NCBI GenBank assembly: GCA_030560485.1
Contig: JAKTTS010000092.1
Location: 1-38,242 of the forward strand
Length of the DNA: 38,242 bases
Reading direction: 5' to 3'
DNA from: Ascoidea tarda (nom. inval.)
Lineage: Eukaryota; Ascomycota; Saccharomycetes; Ascoideales; Ascoideaceae
Shown here: positions 11,201 through 18,874 of the stretch, one piece after another
Numbering within the stretch: the first letter of the stretch is position 1
Layout: every line of letters begins with the position of its first letter
Position numbers and translations under genes: made by a program
Notes under the pieces: generated by a model
Seen by the model: the letters and a program-made list of their open reading frames with translations, nothing else
Databases searched by the model: none
Told to the model about the DNA's origin: nothing

Positions 11201-14200
11201 TTGTTTATACTCATAATAAAATGACGTATTTGTTGTTCTTTTTTTTCAGTTTTCGATACTTCTAAATTTTCTGCAATTACAGCAATAAAAATATTAATAA
11301 TGAAACTATTTGAGATAATAAACCAAAAAACAATGGTCATTGAATTGAAACCGGCTGCCACTTTATTTTTAGCATACATTTGGAGGTTGTATAAAATCTC
11401 AGTCCAACCTTCAGTACTTGTAACAACAAATAATCCAACAAAATTATCTAGGAATGTTCTCATAGAAAAATTGATATCTTCTTGCTCTTCCAAATCACTA
11501 CTGATTGTGCCTTCAAAAAGCCTTGAACAAAATAGGGATACGACAACCAATAAAAAAAGATAAAAGTAAATTAGATGAGCAATAGTGTTAAATTTTCCAA
11601 TAATTTTAAACCAGAGAACTCTCAAAAAATTTATATGAAGCACCAACCTATAAAAACGAGCTATTTGAAAAACTGTAAACCAATTATAAAGCTGACCTAA
11701 CAGTTTCTTTATAGGTGGAATGATTATTATTGTAGTTGTAACTGCAATCAATAAATCAAAATTATTTGTTTTTGATTTAAAAAAATCTTTGAAACAAAAT
11801 TTAGTTATGTAAATTAAAATTCTTATAATAATTTCAAGATCTAAAATAGAAGTAGTTGCAATTTCAGAATAATTAATAACATTTTTATGATAATCAGAAA
11901 TATCAATACTATTAGTGCATGAAACTATAAAATTTGCTAAAATGACAAGAAGAAATATTATTTTAAATTTATTGAATGTTTTTAATGAATTTGATAAATC
12001 AAAATTTTCACCATCAGGTACCATGGCGCTGTTGTGGCCTTTTATTTGATTTTCCTCGTTTTTATCAAATTCTTTTTCATCAAGTTCTTTTGTTATTTTA
12101 AAGGATGTCACAATAACAGCTATTAAAATACTTAATAGCCAAACTGACAAAACTAGTATTGCAAGAATGAAAAATATCGAAGCTATTTCTGATTCAGAAT
12201 CAACCACATTATACAATATATCTGTGAAAGTATTCATTGAAATAATAACATAAACCAACTCAAAAGATTGAATTAAGTTGTCAAAACTAATAGTTCCTTC
12301 ATATGGATTTGCCCCAACAATACATTTAGAATTAATAGGGCAGGTAAAACCCTTTATAATATTGCTAGATTGATTATTAGAAAGAATATATGGCATTTTG
12401 TTCTGATCTTGATCAAGGTAACTCCCACAAAACTGTTCTGAATTGTTGAATGTATCATCAGGGTTGTCAGGATTTTCCCAAACACAAGTCCTTCGTAAAG
12501 AAGATTTAAAAGTTTGAACACCAATAATTGCAAAAAAAACCCAAAAATAGATGATGAATTTAAAAACATCAATAAGTTGAGGTAATGCATGTTCAAAAGA
12601 ACGTAGAATAATGATATTTCCCTTTGTTGATCTTATAAGTTCAAATATTCTTATTATTCCCAAAGCCCTAAAGATTAAAAAATTGTTTTTGATATCAAAA
12701 TTATTGATTGATAAAAGAACAGATATCCAAAACGAGATAACGGAAAATAAATCTAAACAATTTGCACTATCATGAAGGAAAGCTCTTTGAAAATTATATT
12801 GCTTAAGAGAATTATTTGTCAGAGAAAAAACAAAAGTGTTAATTTTTAAAGATCTGTGATTGGTATTTCTCGGCCCCGCCATATTTAAAAATAGTCCATT
12901 CTTAATATTATCATGATCAAGCTTTGCTGCCTTTAATTTGTTATAAGTTTCAAAATCATCATATAAACCTAAAACAATTATTTTCATGACTATTTCAATT
13001 ACAAAAATAGAATATATTCCCATTAAAGTAAAATCAATAAAAGTAAAATGTTCCAAGTAAACATAACCCAGAGACTCTGGATTCCATTGTTGATAGAGAA
13101 TAGCTGAAAATGTTAATACTAGTAGAAAAACAATGAAATAATCCATTTTTTTCTTATTCTTTATAATAATTTTGGAACACCATATACGAACTTTTGAGTT
13201 AGGCGTAAAGATTTTCAATGAGTTTCCATAAAGGGAGTTTTCATTTTTTTCAGGCAAAGCAGAAATTCTCAAGTTTTGATTTTCCGAGACATTATTTATT
13301 CGCGAAGATTTTTGAATTCCTTCTGTTATAGGGTCTCTGCCATCATTTGCTTCAAAATTCACGTTTATAATTCGTTTTTTATTTACACTATCATTATAAC
13401 TGTGTCTTATTTCAGGGAGATTAACTGCAATTGATGGTAATGGCGGTTGGTTTTTATCTTCATTGGAAGAAACATCGCCTTCATTTCCACTAAGAACTCT
13501 CGAACAGAAATTTTGAACAGCGACAGAGACTTTTCTTTTTAGCTGGGACATACTATTGGAATCTTGGTTAATATCCTCAAAATTTGAACCCGGGAAACTC
13601 GTATTTGGGCTTAAATGAGAGGGAGATTTCAATGATTTGTTTGCATTAGAAATATCTGAATGAGATGCATTTCTAGAAAGAGAAATTTCTTCAAATTCGT
13701 AACTGTTAGGATTTTCAATTTTTTTATCTATTTCGTCTTGGTTTTGTTGAGCGAAATGATCAGTTTGGATAAAAATTTTTGGATTATTATTGCTATTATC
13801 ATTTCCATATGTTGATTTTGATCTAGATCTGGATCTGGATCTGGATCTTGATTTCGACCTTGATCTTGATCTTGATTTGCATTTTGAATTTAATCTCGAG
13901 GAATGTTTTAAAAACAATTCATCACTATCATCACCTAACCAAGTACCAAGAGGACTTTTCATTATTGAATTGGTATCTGAATCACTATCCAGGTCATTAT
14001 CGCTATTATTTTTGTTTTTGGTACTTATCAATTGACTCCGAGAGCGATTCATAAAGTCATTATCAGGAGGAGCTAAGGAGGAAGAACTCAAGTTATTTCT
14101 ATCATTATATTTATCATCAAAATTTAGATTAATGGAGAGATTATTGTCATTATTATTATCAGGGCCGGTTAGAGAGGAGGAGCTTAAGTTGATCCTATCA

Positions 14201-14682
14201 TCTTTATAGTTGTTATCCAGACTTGTATTTATATAAAGAGTACTGTTATTTTTATTTTTATTTTTATTTTTAAATATATTGTTTTTATTACTGTTATCAA
14301 AATCGTTGTCATCAATTGAATTTTTTGAATCGTTTGGTAATTGTTTATAATGTTTTGATTTTGATTCCATAAGCTTTTTAAAAGGATCTGTTATTGATTG
14401 AAACGAGGATCTTTTAAAATTGCGAATTTTTGGTGGATGATAAGGTAAATTGGTATTAGCATTATTTGTAGGAGTGATATCAGAGTTATTTTTTGAATCG
14501 TTATTTTTTGTAATTAAATCAGTGGAACCATCAAATGGGTTGTTTAAAAGAGATTCATTCAAAGAATTTAAAGAAGAATTTCGACTGGGATTAAGGTTAT
14601 TATCATTGTTTGAATCAGAATCAGAATTTGGATCAGAAAAAGGAGAACCAGACGGATTTTTTCTTTTAATTGGAGAGCTCAT
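8203..14682 (-). CDS. CCH1: Cch1, voltage-gated calcium channel alpha-1 subunit
   Basis: A 2,159-residue plasma-membrane Ca2+ channel, the pore subunit of the fungal high-affinity calcium uptake system with Mid1. It has four homologous six-helix domains with pore loops. Filter positions can be read: N817 (ISMNTFTD), E1091 (STEGWTE), E1560 (SLEGWVD) and E1851 (GEGWNY). Asn in domain I instead of Glu is normal for fungal Cch1. After domain IV, residues 1940-1951 form an EF-hand-like loop (DKNGTGFIDKDD). The first 500 or so residues are a disordered Asn/Ser-rich cytosolic tail with an Arg-Ser dipeptide run near 264-289. Length is close to the S. cerevisiae protein (about 2,040), with a longer N-terminus. 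Ten of its codons are CTG. Single exon; ATG at 14680-14682. Confidence 0.97.
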   Translation of the reverse strand: MSSPIKRKNPSGSPFSDPNSDSDSNNDNNLNPSRNSSLNSLNESLLNNPFDGSTDLITKNNDSKNNSDITPTNNANTNLPYHPPKIRNFKRSSFQSITDPFKKLMESKSKHYKQLPNDSKNSIDDNDFDNSNKNNIFKNKNKNKNNSTLYINTSLDNNYKDDRINLSSSSLTGPDNNNDNNLSINLNFDDKYNDRNNLSSSSLAPPDNDFMNRSRSQLISTKNKNNSDNDLDSDSDTNSIMKSPLGTWLGDDSDELFLKHSSRLNSKCKSRSRSRSKSRSRSRSRSRSKSTYGNDNSNNNPKIFIQTDHFAQQNQDEIDKKIENPNSYEFEEISLSRNASHSDISNANKSLKSPSHLSPNTSFPGSNFEDINQDSNSMSQLKRKVSVAVQNFCSRVLSGNEGDVSSNEDKNQPPLPSIAVNLPEIRHSYNDSVNKKRIINVNFEANDGRDPITEGIQKSSRINNVSENQNLRISALPEKNENSLYGNSLKIFTPNSKVRIWCSKIIIKNKKKMDYFIVFLLVLTFSAILYQQWNPESLGYVYLEHFTFIDFTLMGIYSIFVIEIVMKIIVLGLYDDFETYNKLKAAKLDHDNIKNGLFLNMAGPRNTNHRSLKINTFVFSLTNNSLKQYNFQRAFLHDSANCLDLFSVISFWISVLLSINNFDIKNNFLIFRALGIIRIFELIRSTKGNIIILRSFEHALPQLIDVFKFIIYFWVFFAIIGVQTFKSSLRRTCVWENPDNPDDTFNNSEQFCGSYLDQDQNKMPYILSNNQSSNIIKGFTCPINSKCIVGANPYEGTISFDNLIQSFELVYVIISMNTFTDILYNVVDSESEIASIFFILAILVLSVWLLSILIAVIVTSFKITKELDEKEFDKNEENQIKGHNSAMVPDGENFDLSNSLKTFNKFKIIFLLVILANFIVSCTNSIDISDYHKNVINYSEIATTSILDLEIIIRILIYITKFCFKDFFKSKTNNFDLLIAVTTTIIIIPPIKKLLGQLYNWFTVFQIARFYRLVLHINFLRVLWFKIIGKFNTIAHLIYFYLFLLVVVSLFCSRLFEGTISSDLEEQEDINFSMRTFLDNFVGLFVVTSTEGWTEILYNLQMYAKNKVAAGFNSMTIVFWFIISNSFIINIFIAVIAENLEVSKTEKKEQQIRHFIMSINNTLLDKNNQQTSFFSHLKDKLNKNLLNSGRSKNYKEYFEILKEDDALANYLDFEGDKVAIKSNKQNVFFDLQKQNRFKILSKHFPNIYKNFFENPFLEQRRTDIENTIDPDKLAKNMDMENKIMRARKQRFLKNNPNFNMTLFIFLTKSPLRRFFQLFVRPIGERYDENQMENGRKPNEILHALFVFVMDLSTIALLIIACYVTPLYSKDQLDGSKYNWSFFLDIYFIAIFTFEFFVKVIADGFYLTPNGIMQSPWNVIDFYVLISLWINFICSLIGNTGLATIFRGFKALRTLGLLRISNTAKETFQKTILSGFHKILGAGLVSMSLLIPFSLWGLNIFSGRLGRCNDDSLSLSECFNEFMTSPYNWEYLAPRVFSNPPLQFDTFWYSFSTLFQIVSLEGWVDLLIDVMNSTGIGSPPKRFAQPMNAIFPIIFIFVAIIFILNLFVSIIINNYSQTNGTAYLIEEQRSWYEVKKLLNQVQPSSRPITDNFSSFRCFCYELVVDRKSTRHRYWNLIYDMVLFFHAIILVMETYPSNEKLDHLRLAMFMGTTFFFFMHIVLVIYSKGFKKSNKWDFLSIIISVPVFFLCVALFFFNKESVALDRITKTLLLLVILFVIPRSEKLSELLKFASASAFSLLSLFYIWVILFLVYAIALNQIFGLTRIGENGSGTQNFRTIPKALVLLFKMSFGEGWNYSMQDYYVQSPYCTESSTLYGSDCGSKVYANIFFISWNILSMFIMLNLFISLIVDNFSYVYQESGKLQSITRSEIRKFKDAWMKFDKNGTGFIDKDDIYKFLSCLDGVLSFQVYENDLKIPQLKKLWISQNPRWTPYQFDLNLAAMKRSLNAIDVEEIQTRKIIFERIVEEALIYMEENNHEGISFKKLLEQIALNSLFKASRCLILDDYLDRKLLLRKVDARIKKKRYNATVLMVQKRWCFLSNRATTTNTDSEESEEDEVFNIGTIPVPQLVYQRTSNVNLDLTPINSIFLDIDPTSPSTILK
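13815..13892 (-). repeat. Arg-Ser dipeptide repeat in the CCH1 N-terminus
   Basis: A hexamer-like coding repeat (AGATCC / AGATCA variants on the minus strand) encodes alternating Arg-Ser, interrupted by Lys. Such RS tracts are unusual in an ion channel and are more typical of splicing or SR-kinase substrates. It is probably a product of replication slippage, and its length may vary between strains. Confidence 0.8.
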
Positions 14683-15426
14683 TAATTAATATATTGATTA
14701 TCTTCTTTTTTTCTTTTTTTTTCTTTTCTTTTCTTTTCTTTTGCTTTTTAGTCTGTTTTTTTTTACTTTTTACCTTTTATTTTGATTATTGTTTATTTAT
14801 TTTAGCAGTATTGAATAAGAGAAATGGTATGAGTAATTGGAGTGGATTGATGATAGAAGTGGCAATGAAAGGGAATGAATTTATAGGATATTTCCAATTA
14901 AAGAAAAGGGTTAAGGACGAGAATAAATCAAATGCAGAAGAGATGAACAGAGTTTAAAAGACAAGAAAAGAAAGGAAGGAGAAGAGAAAACTTGACTAAT
15001 TACAAAACACAAGAGAAAACAAAGAGAATAAAGAAGACAAAGGATGAGAAGTGAGAAAAGATCAATGTAATATAATTAGGGAAGCAGCGATTGTGACAGA
15101 ATTTGTAAGGCTGAGATACGATGAGAAGCTTGAGATAGGAAAAAGTGCTGAGATGATGAAAAGCTGCGATAAGTTTCTGGAAGAAAATTGAACCAGAAAA
15201 GCGGGTGGAATGTTTTTTTTTCTTTTCCTCAGCTAAATTTAGAAGGGATTCAGAGCTAAGAAATCAACAATAGAATACGAAGAGAGTAACAATAGAAACA
15301 AGAAAGGACAAGAGAATTGGGCATTTTGGGTATTAATGAAGACAGGTTTACAATTAAATGGCCATTGAATGAGCAGTTGAGTTAATGGTGTGAGTTGTAT
15401 GTGTATATAGATATATAATGGATCGG
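14683..15426. other. CCH1 promoter region and UBC12 3' side
   Basis: The 744-bp spacer between two genes on the same strand. On the plus strand 14700-14775 is an almost pure pyrimidine tract with TTTTC repeats, which on the minus strand is a poly-purine run just upstream of the CCH1 ATG. The remainder is purine-rich and AT-rich. No small gene was seen. Confidence 0.6.
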
Positions 15427-16133
15427 TTAGATAACTCTATCGAAAATAACGTTATCGAAAACCATGCCCTCCATTGATCTACAGACATTTGATCGAAAGA
15501 CCTGTTCATTTTTGATTAAATCGTTTGCAGCATTTTTGTTCAAGGGATCGTTTGGATTTGGTTCATTGAATAGCAAATTTAGACCATAGACTACTGAGTT
15601 CAAGTCTAAGGCAGGGGTCCAGTCAGCTCTTAGGATATTTAAGCAAACATTACCTTGTAGATCGATGTTTGGATGATAGATGGTTTGGGTGCATTTGACC
15701 TTGGGAGGGTCAATTGGATAGTTTTCGTTGACGTTTATAGAGAATTTGAAGTGGCCATTTTTGTAGTAGCCCTCTGTGGGCGATATTATGATTATGAAGT
15801 CCATTTTGTTGTTTGGGTTTGGGAACTGGATTTTAATTGAATCGGGGAGCGCTAGTTTGGTTATATCATTTTGTAGACGAATTGTGGCAGGAGATAGTTT
15901 GCCAGCTTTTCTAGCCAAGGTTCGCTCCTTTTGTTCTTGTTGTTTTTGTCTAAGTCTTAACTGGTAGTAGGTAGAAATGTAGAGATTGATTAGTATAATG
16001 TATGCTATGATATGATATGATATGGTATGGTATGATATGGTATGGTATGATATGATATCACAATATTACGATGTGTTTTCTTTGATAAAGAAAAGAATGT
16101 ATTAGTATTTATAGTGATGGATATACATACCAT
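15427..16133 (-). CDS. UBC12: Ubc12, NEDD8/Rub1-conjugating E2 enzyme (spliced)
   Basis: A 178-residue E2 enzyme that carries Rub1/NEDD8 and attaches it to cullins. Two exons on the minus strand: 16131-16133 (just ATG) and 15427-15960; the 170-nt intron is 15961-16130. Splicing gives an N-terminus MLRLRQKQQEQKERT, which mirrors the MLKLRQLQKKKQ start of S. cerevisiae Ubc12. This is the segment that binds the Rub1 E1. The UBC fold follows, with the HPNIDLQGNVCLNIL motif; the catalytic Cys is about residue 107. PNPNDPLNK is also typical of Ubc12. The open frame alone would begin at a TTG (15918) and miss the functional N-terminus. As I recall, S. cerevisiae UBC12 also has an intron at its very start, supporting the model. 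Confidence 0.93.
15961..16130 (-). other. UBC12 intron (after the start codon)
   Basis: On the minus strand it starts GTATGT directly after the ATG, has TACTAAT at 15989-15995 as branch site, and ends in CCAG. It is phase 0. It contains 12 near-perfect TATGR pentamers (16001-16060), a microsatellite lying between the 5' splice site and the branch site. Confidence 0.9.
16001..16060. repeat. TATGA/TATGG pentanucleotide microsatellite
   Basis: Twelve consecutive pentamers, mostly TATGA and TATGG, with one-base variants at each end. It lies within the UBC12 intron, so its length can change without altering the protein but may shift the distance between splice signals. Confidence 0.9.
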
Positions 16134-16462
16134 TTTGATTTAATTTAGTTGAATTTAATGTTGTGATAGGTATAATTTATAGGAGGTGTTTTTTCTAGTA
16201 GATATATTATTAACAGTTTATGGTTATAGGAACGATTGTTTGGTATTGATGTGATAAGAAGGCAAAATTAAAATAAGTACCAAGTAGATTAACAGAAACA
16301 CAACACAAATAAGGGGTAAGAAAGTGAAGATAGTGTTTTTTTCTTGAATCTGAGTGAATATGGGTATAGAAATAATAATTTCTAATCAAAATGATGAATT
16401 AATGGTGCACTAAAAGCGTAATGAACCAAAATTAAGTCAAGCCAAAGAATAAAAAAAAAGAC

Positions 16463-16578
16463 TGTGAGTTACGAGGTTCGAACTCGTGCATCCGAAGATA
16501 TCAGGAGGCTTATTAAGATGGTTTCCCTGAGGACTGTCCAACCTAAACCTGACGCCTTAACCACTCGGCCAAACTCAC
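16463..16578 (-). tRNA. tRNA-Leu (anticodon UAG) with a 35-nt intron
   Basis: On the minus strand the acceptor stem GTGAGTT pairs with AACTCAC, and the discriminator base is A, as expected for leucine. The D-arm is GCCGAGTGGTTAAGGC, the anticodon stem TCAGG/CCTGA, the T-arm ACGAG-TTCGAAC-CTCGT, and there is a long variable arm (class II tRNA). The anticodon loop reads TT-TAG-G with an intron of 35 nt after G37 (16507-16541), the standard nuclear intron position. The mature body is 81 nt without CCA. S. cerevisiae tRNA-Leu(UAG) genes also have introns. The anticodon UAG reads CUN codons, so this tRNA is relevant to how CUG is decoded here. The exact intron edges could move by a base. Confidence 0.95.
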
Positions 16579-18874
16579 ATCTTGGTTTTTGGAAAAGTAA
16601 TTAATTACTAACAATTTTAGAAAACACATAAGTTGACGTGTTTCTTTTTTTCTTTTTTTTTGGATTCGTAGTTTTTAATTAGGTTTTGAGCATGCGACAA
16701 AGTACACTAAAAACACTAAATTAGTAATCCAAGAAAACATAAGAATAAGCTTAATAGATGGTGAGATATCAAAAATTCTGAAGTAATTTTAAATAATTCA
16801 CCATAATGGTAATAAAAATGTATGATTTATAAATTGAAAACAGGTTATTGGTCAAACCCGTTAGTCTGTAAACTTTGCATTATTTTTATTCGTTTATTTT
16901 GTATATTTGTATTGATTTTTGATAGCTTTATTTGAAATAAAATAAAGGATTGAAATGAACTTCCCCCCAGTTGAATAAAGATATGCAATATTTATTGGTG
17001 ATTTCGTCAATTCAAGTGTTGAAACGATAATAGAGTTGGATCTTTATTGAAGTATTTTCTTGATAGATCTTAACATTAGAGCAAAACAAGATGAACAATA
17101 GAGTGGATAGCAACTAGCATTGGTTTTCCGATGGTTATTATAATTCCAGTAATCTTAAAATTGATCTTCAAAACTTCATTAATAAGATTTGTATATCCAT
17201 CAACGAGTTTTCCCCAAGTTTGATAGCTTAATTCGATCGTTCACTAGGGGGAGAAGGTAAGCAGGTCCTATTCCGCTGGACGTGTTCGGAACTTGACACA
17301 TCTTGAGACGAAAACAGGCGTTTGGGGGTTTGAAACGAGAAACACAAAAAGGTGGACTGGCTATTAGTGGAAGACCCACCCCAAAAAACCCCAGCTCAAG
17401 GTTTCCAATTCAAAGTCTTGTGGTCTCCGCTGTGCAGTTAGCTCTGTTTTAAACAAATCCAGTAGTATGTGGTCTAGCTCAGCTCCTTGAGTTGCAATGT
17501 GGATTAGATAGGCAGCGGAAATAGACAGCAAGAAACAAAAAAAGAAGGAGAAAGCTCGCAGCAAGCCAATAGAGCACTTATTTCCAAAGCATGGAGTTGC
17601 CTTGCTGGCAGCTGGGTGAGAAGTGGTCGGCAGGGAAGACGAACGGTGGTGAACACAGCAAGAATGCGGCGGACAGGCGAAAGAGCGGGATGGTTTGAAC
17701 ACCTCAGAAAGAGCAATCGAACAGCGTCTGGAGTTGACTGGAGGCTGAATCGGAAAGCTGAGGAAACTAAGGAACACTGTACCGAAAGCTAAAATTGGAT
17801 TTGCTTTGAAGGAAACTGATTTGAAATCAGGAAAATAGAACGCACACTTGGAAAACATGAAAGTACACTTCAGGACATTACAGGAGCCTTTTCGACTGGA
17901 GAAGGAGCAGAAGGAGCTGGAGAAGCAGTCGATTACCAAACAACTGATCCAGAAAAAGAGAACATACTCAGAGAATATTCTGAGCTCTAAGGGATTTCGC
18001 AACATCGACAAAAGATTGGATTTGGAGCGATTCTTACGGTTCTTCTCGTTTTGAAACCTAGATTCACTTATTCTGTTATCGTTTTTGGGCAAAGGAAAAT
18101 TCAAAATAATTTAAAGTAACATGATTTTCTACGCTCGCTTTTACCATCAGTCTGCCAACATATATATATAGCTTTAAACCCTTATTTTGAAATCCATGAT
18201 TAATCATCTCACCATATTTTGAAATGTATTGCCTCTATTAAATCTTACTTTTTATTAGGTTTTTTTCTTTTGACTGTGTATTTGCGTTTATTTTTTTTAT
18301 CCAAGCATACAGATCAATTTCTACAAGTGTCCATTTCATATCCTTCGATTCCACTGTCTTATTTCTTCCATAGTTTTCATATTTCAACCCTCTCTGAATC
18401 TCTTCTTTTTCCCATACATTTCAGTATATCAAATCCTCTTTTTCTATAATCACCAACCCCCCAACAGCCTGCTCTCCAATTTCACTTTACAAGCCAATTT
18501 CCACTTATCATTCCCCAAGTACTTAGCCATAATCATTTGCTCTTCATTACAAATTATTAATTATTAATCACCATCCAATCATCTCAAAAGTTTAAACTTT
18601 TATCTTGCTCATTTATTCTTATATCCATTTAATTGGCATTTATATAAATACCTTGAAATATAAACATCAATATAAACATCAATACAAACATAAACACAAA
18701 TACCAATATTAAAATAATATTATATTATATAATATTATAATTTCTTTGCAAAATATTTTATTCTTGTTTATGTCTATCGATACTGCTCTAAGAATCTGAT
18801 CGTTATTTTATTTTATTTTATTTTATTTTATTTTATTTTAATATAATATAACATAACATAATATATTATATATA
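16579..18874. other. long spacer upstream of the cyclin gene, with a G+C-richer block
   Basis: About 2.3 kb. The part next to the tRNA is AT-rich. Between about 17230 and 18010 G+C is clearly higher (17641-17700 is 57%), and a 741-nt frame is open on the minus strand, but it starts at TTG, is rich in Ser/Phe/Cys, and shows no family likeness. I treat it as non-coding. From 18060 the DNA is T-rich, ending in TTTTA repeats (about 18808-18840) just before the cyclin ATG. Confidence 0.55.
18808..18840. repeat. ATTTT pentanucleotide repeat
   Basis: Six or so copies of ATTTT lie 35-67 bp upstream of the cyclin ATG, in the likely 5' untranslated region or core promoter. A homopolymer-like AT tract at this place is usually nucleosome-depleted. 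Confidence 0.8.

Noticed and set aside
13790-14054. Plus-strand Asp-Leu repeat frames opposite the CCH1 N-terminus
   Set aside because: They are the mirror image of the Arg-Ser coding repeat of CCH1 and have no independent support.
17364-18104. A 246-codon open frame on the minus strand
   Set aside because: It starts at TTG, is rich in Ser, Phe and Cys, has no domain-like pattern, and lies in a G+C-richer block where stop codons are scarcer. No promoter or family likeness was seen.
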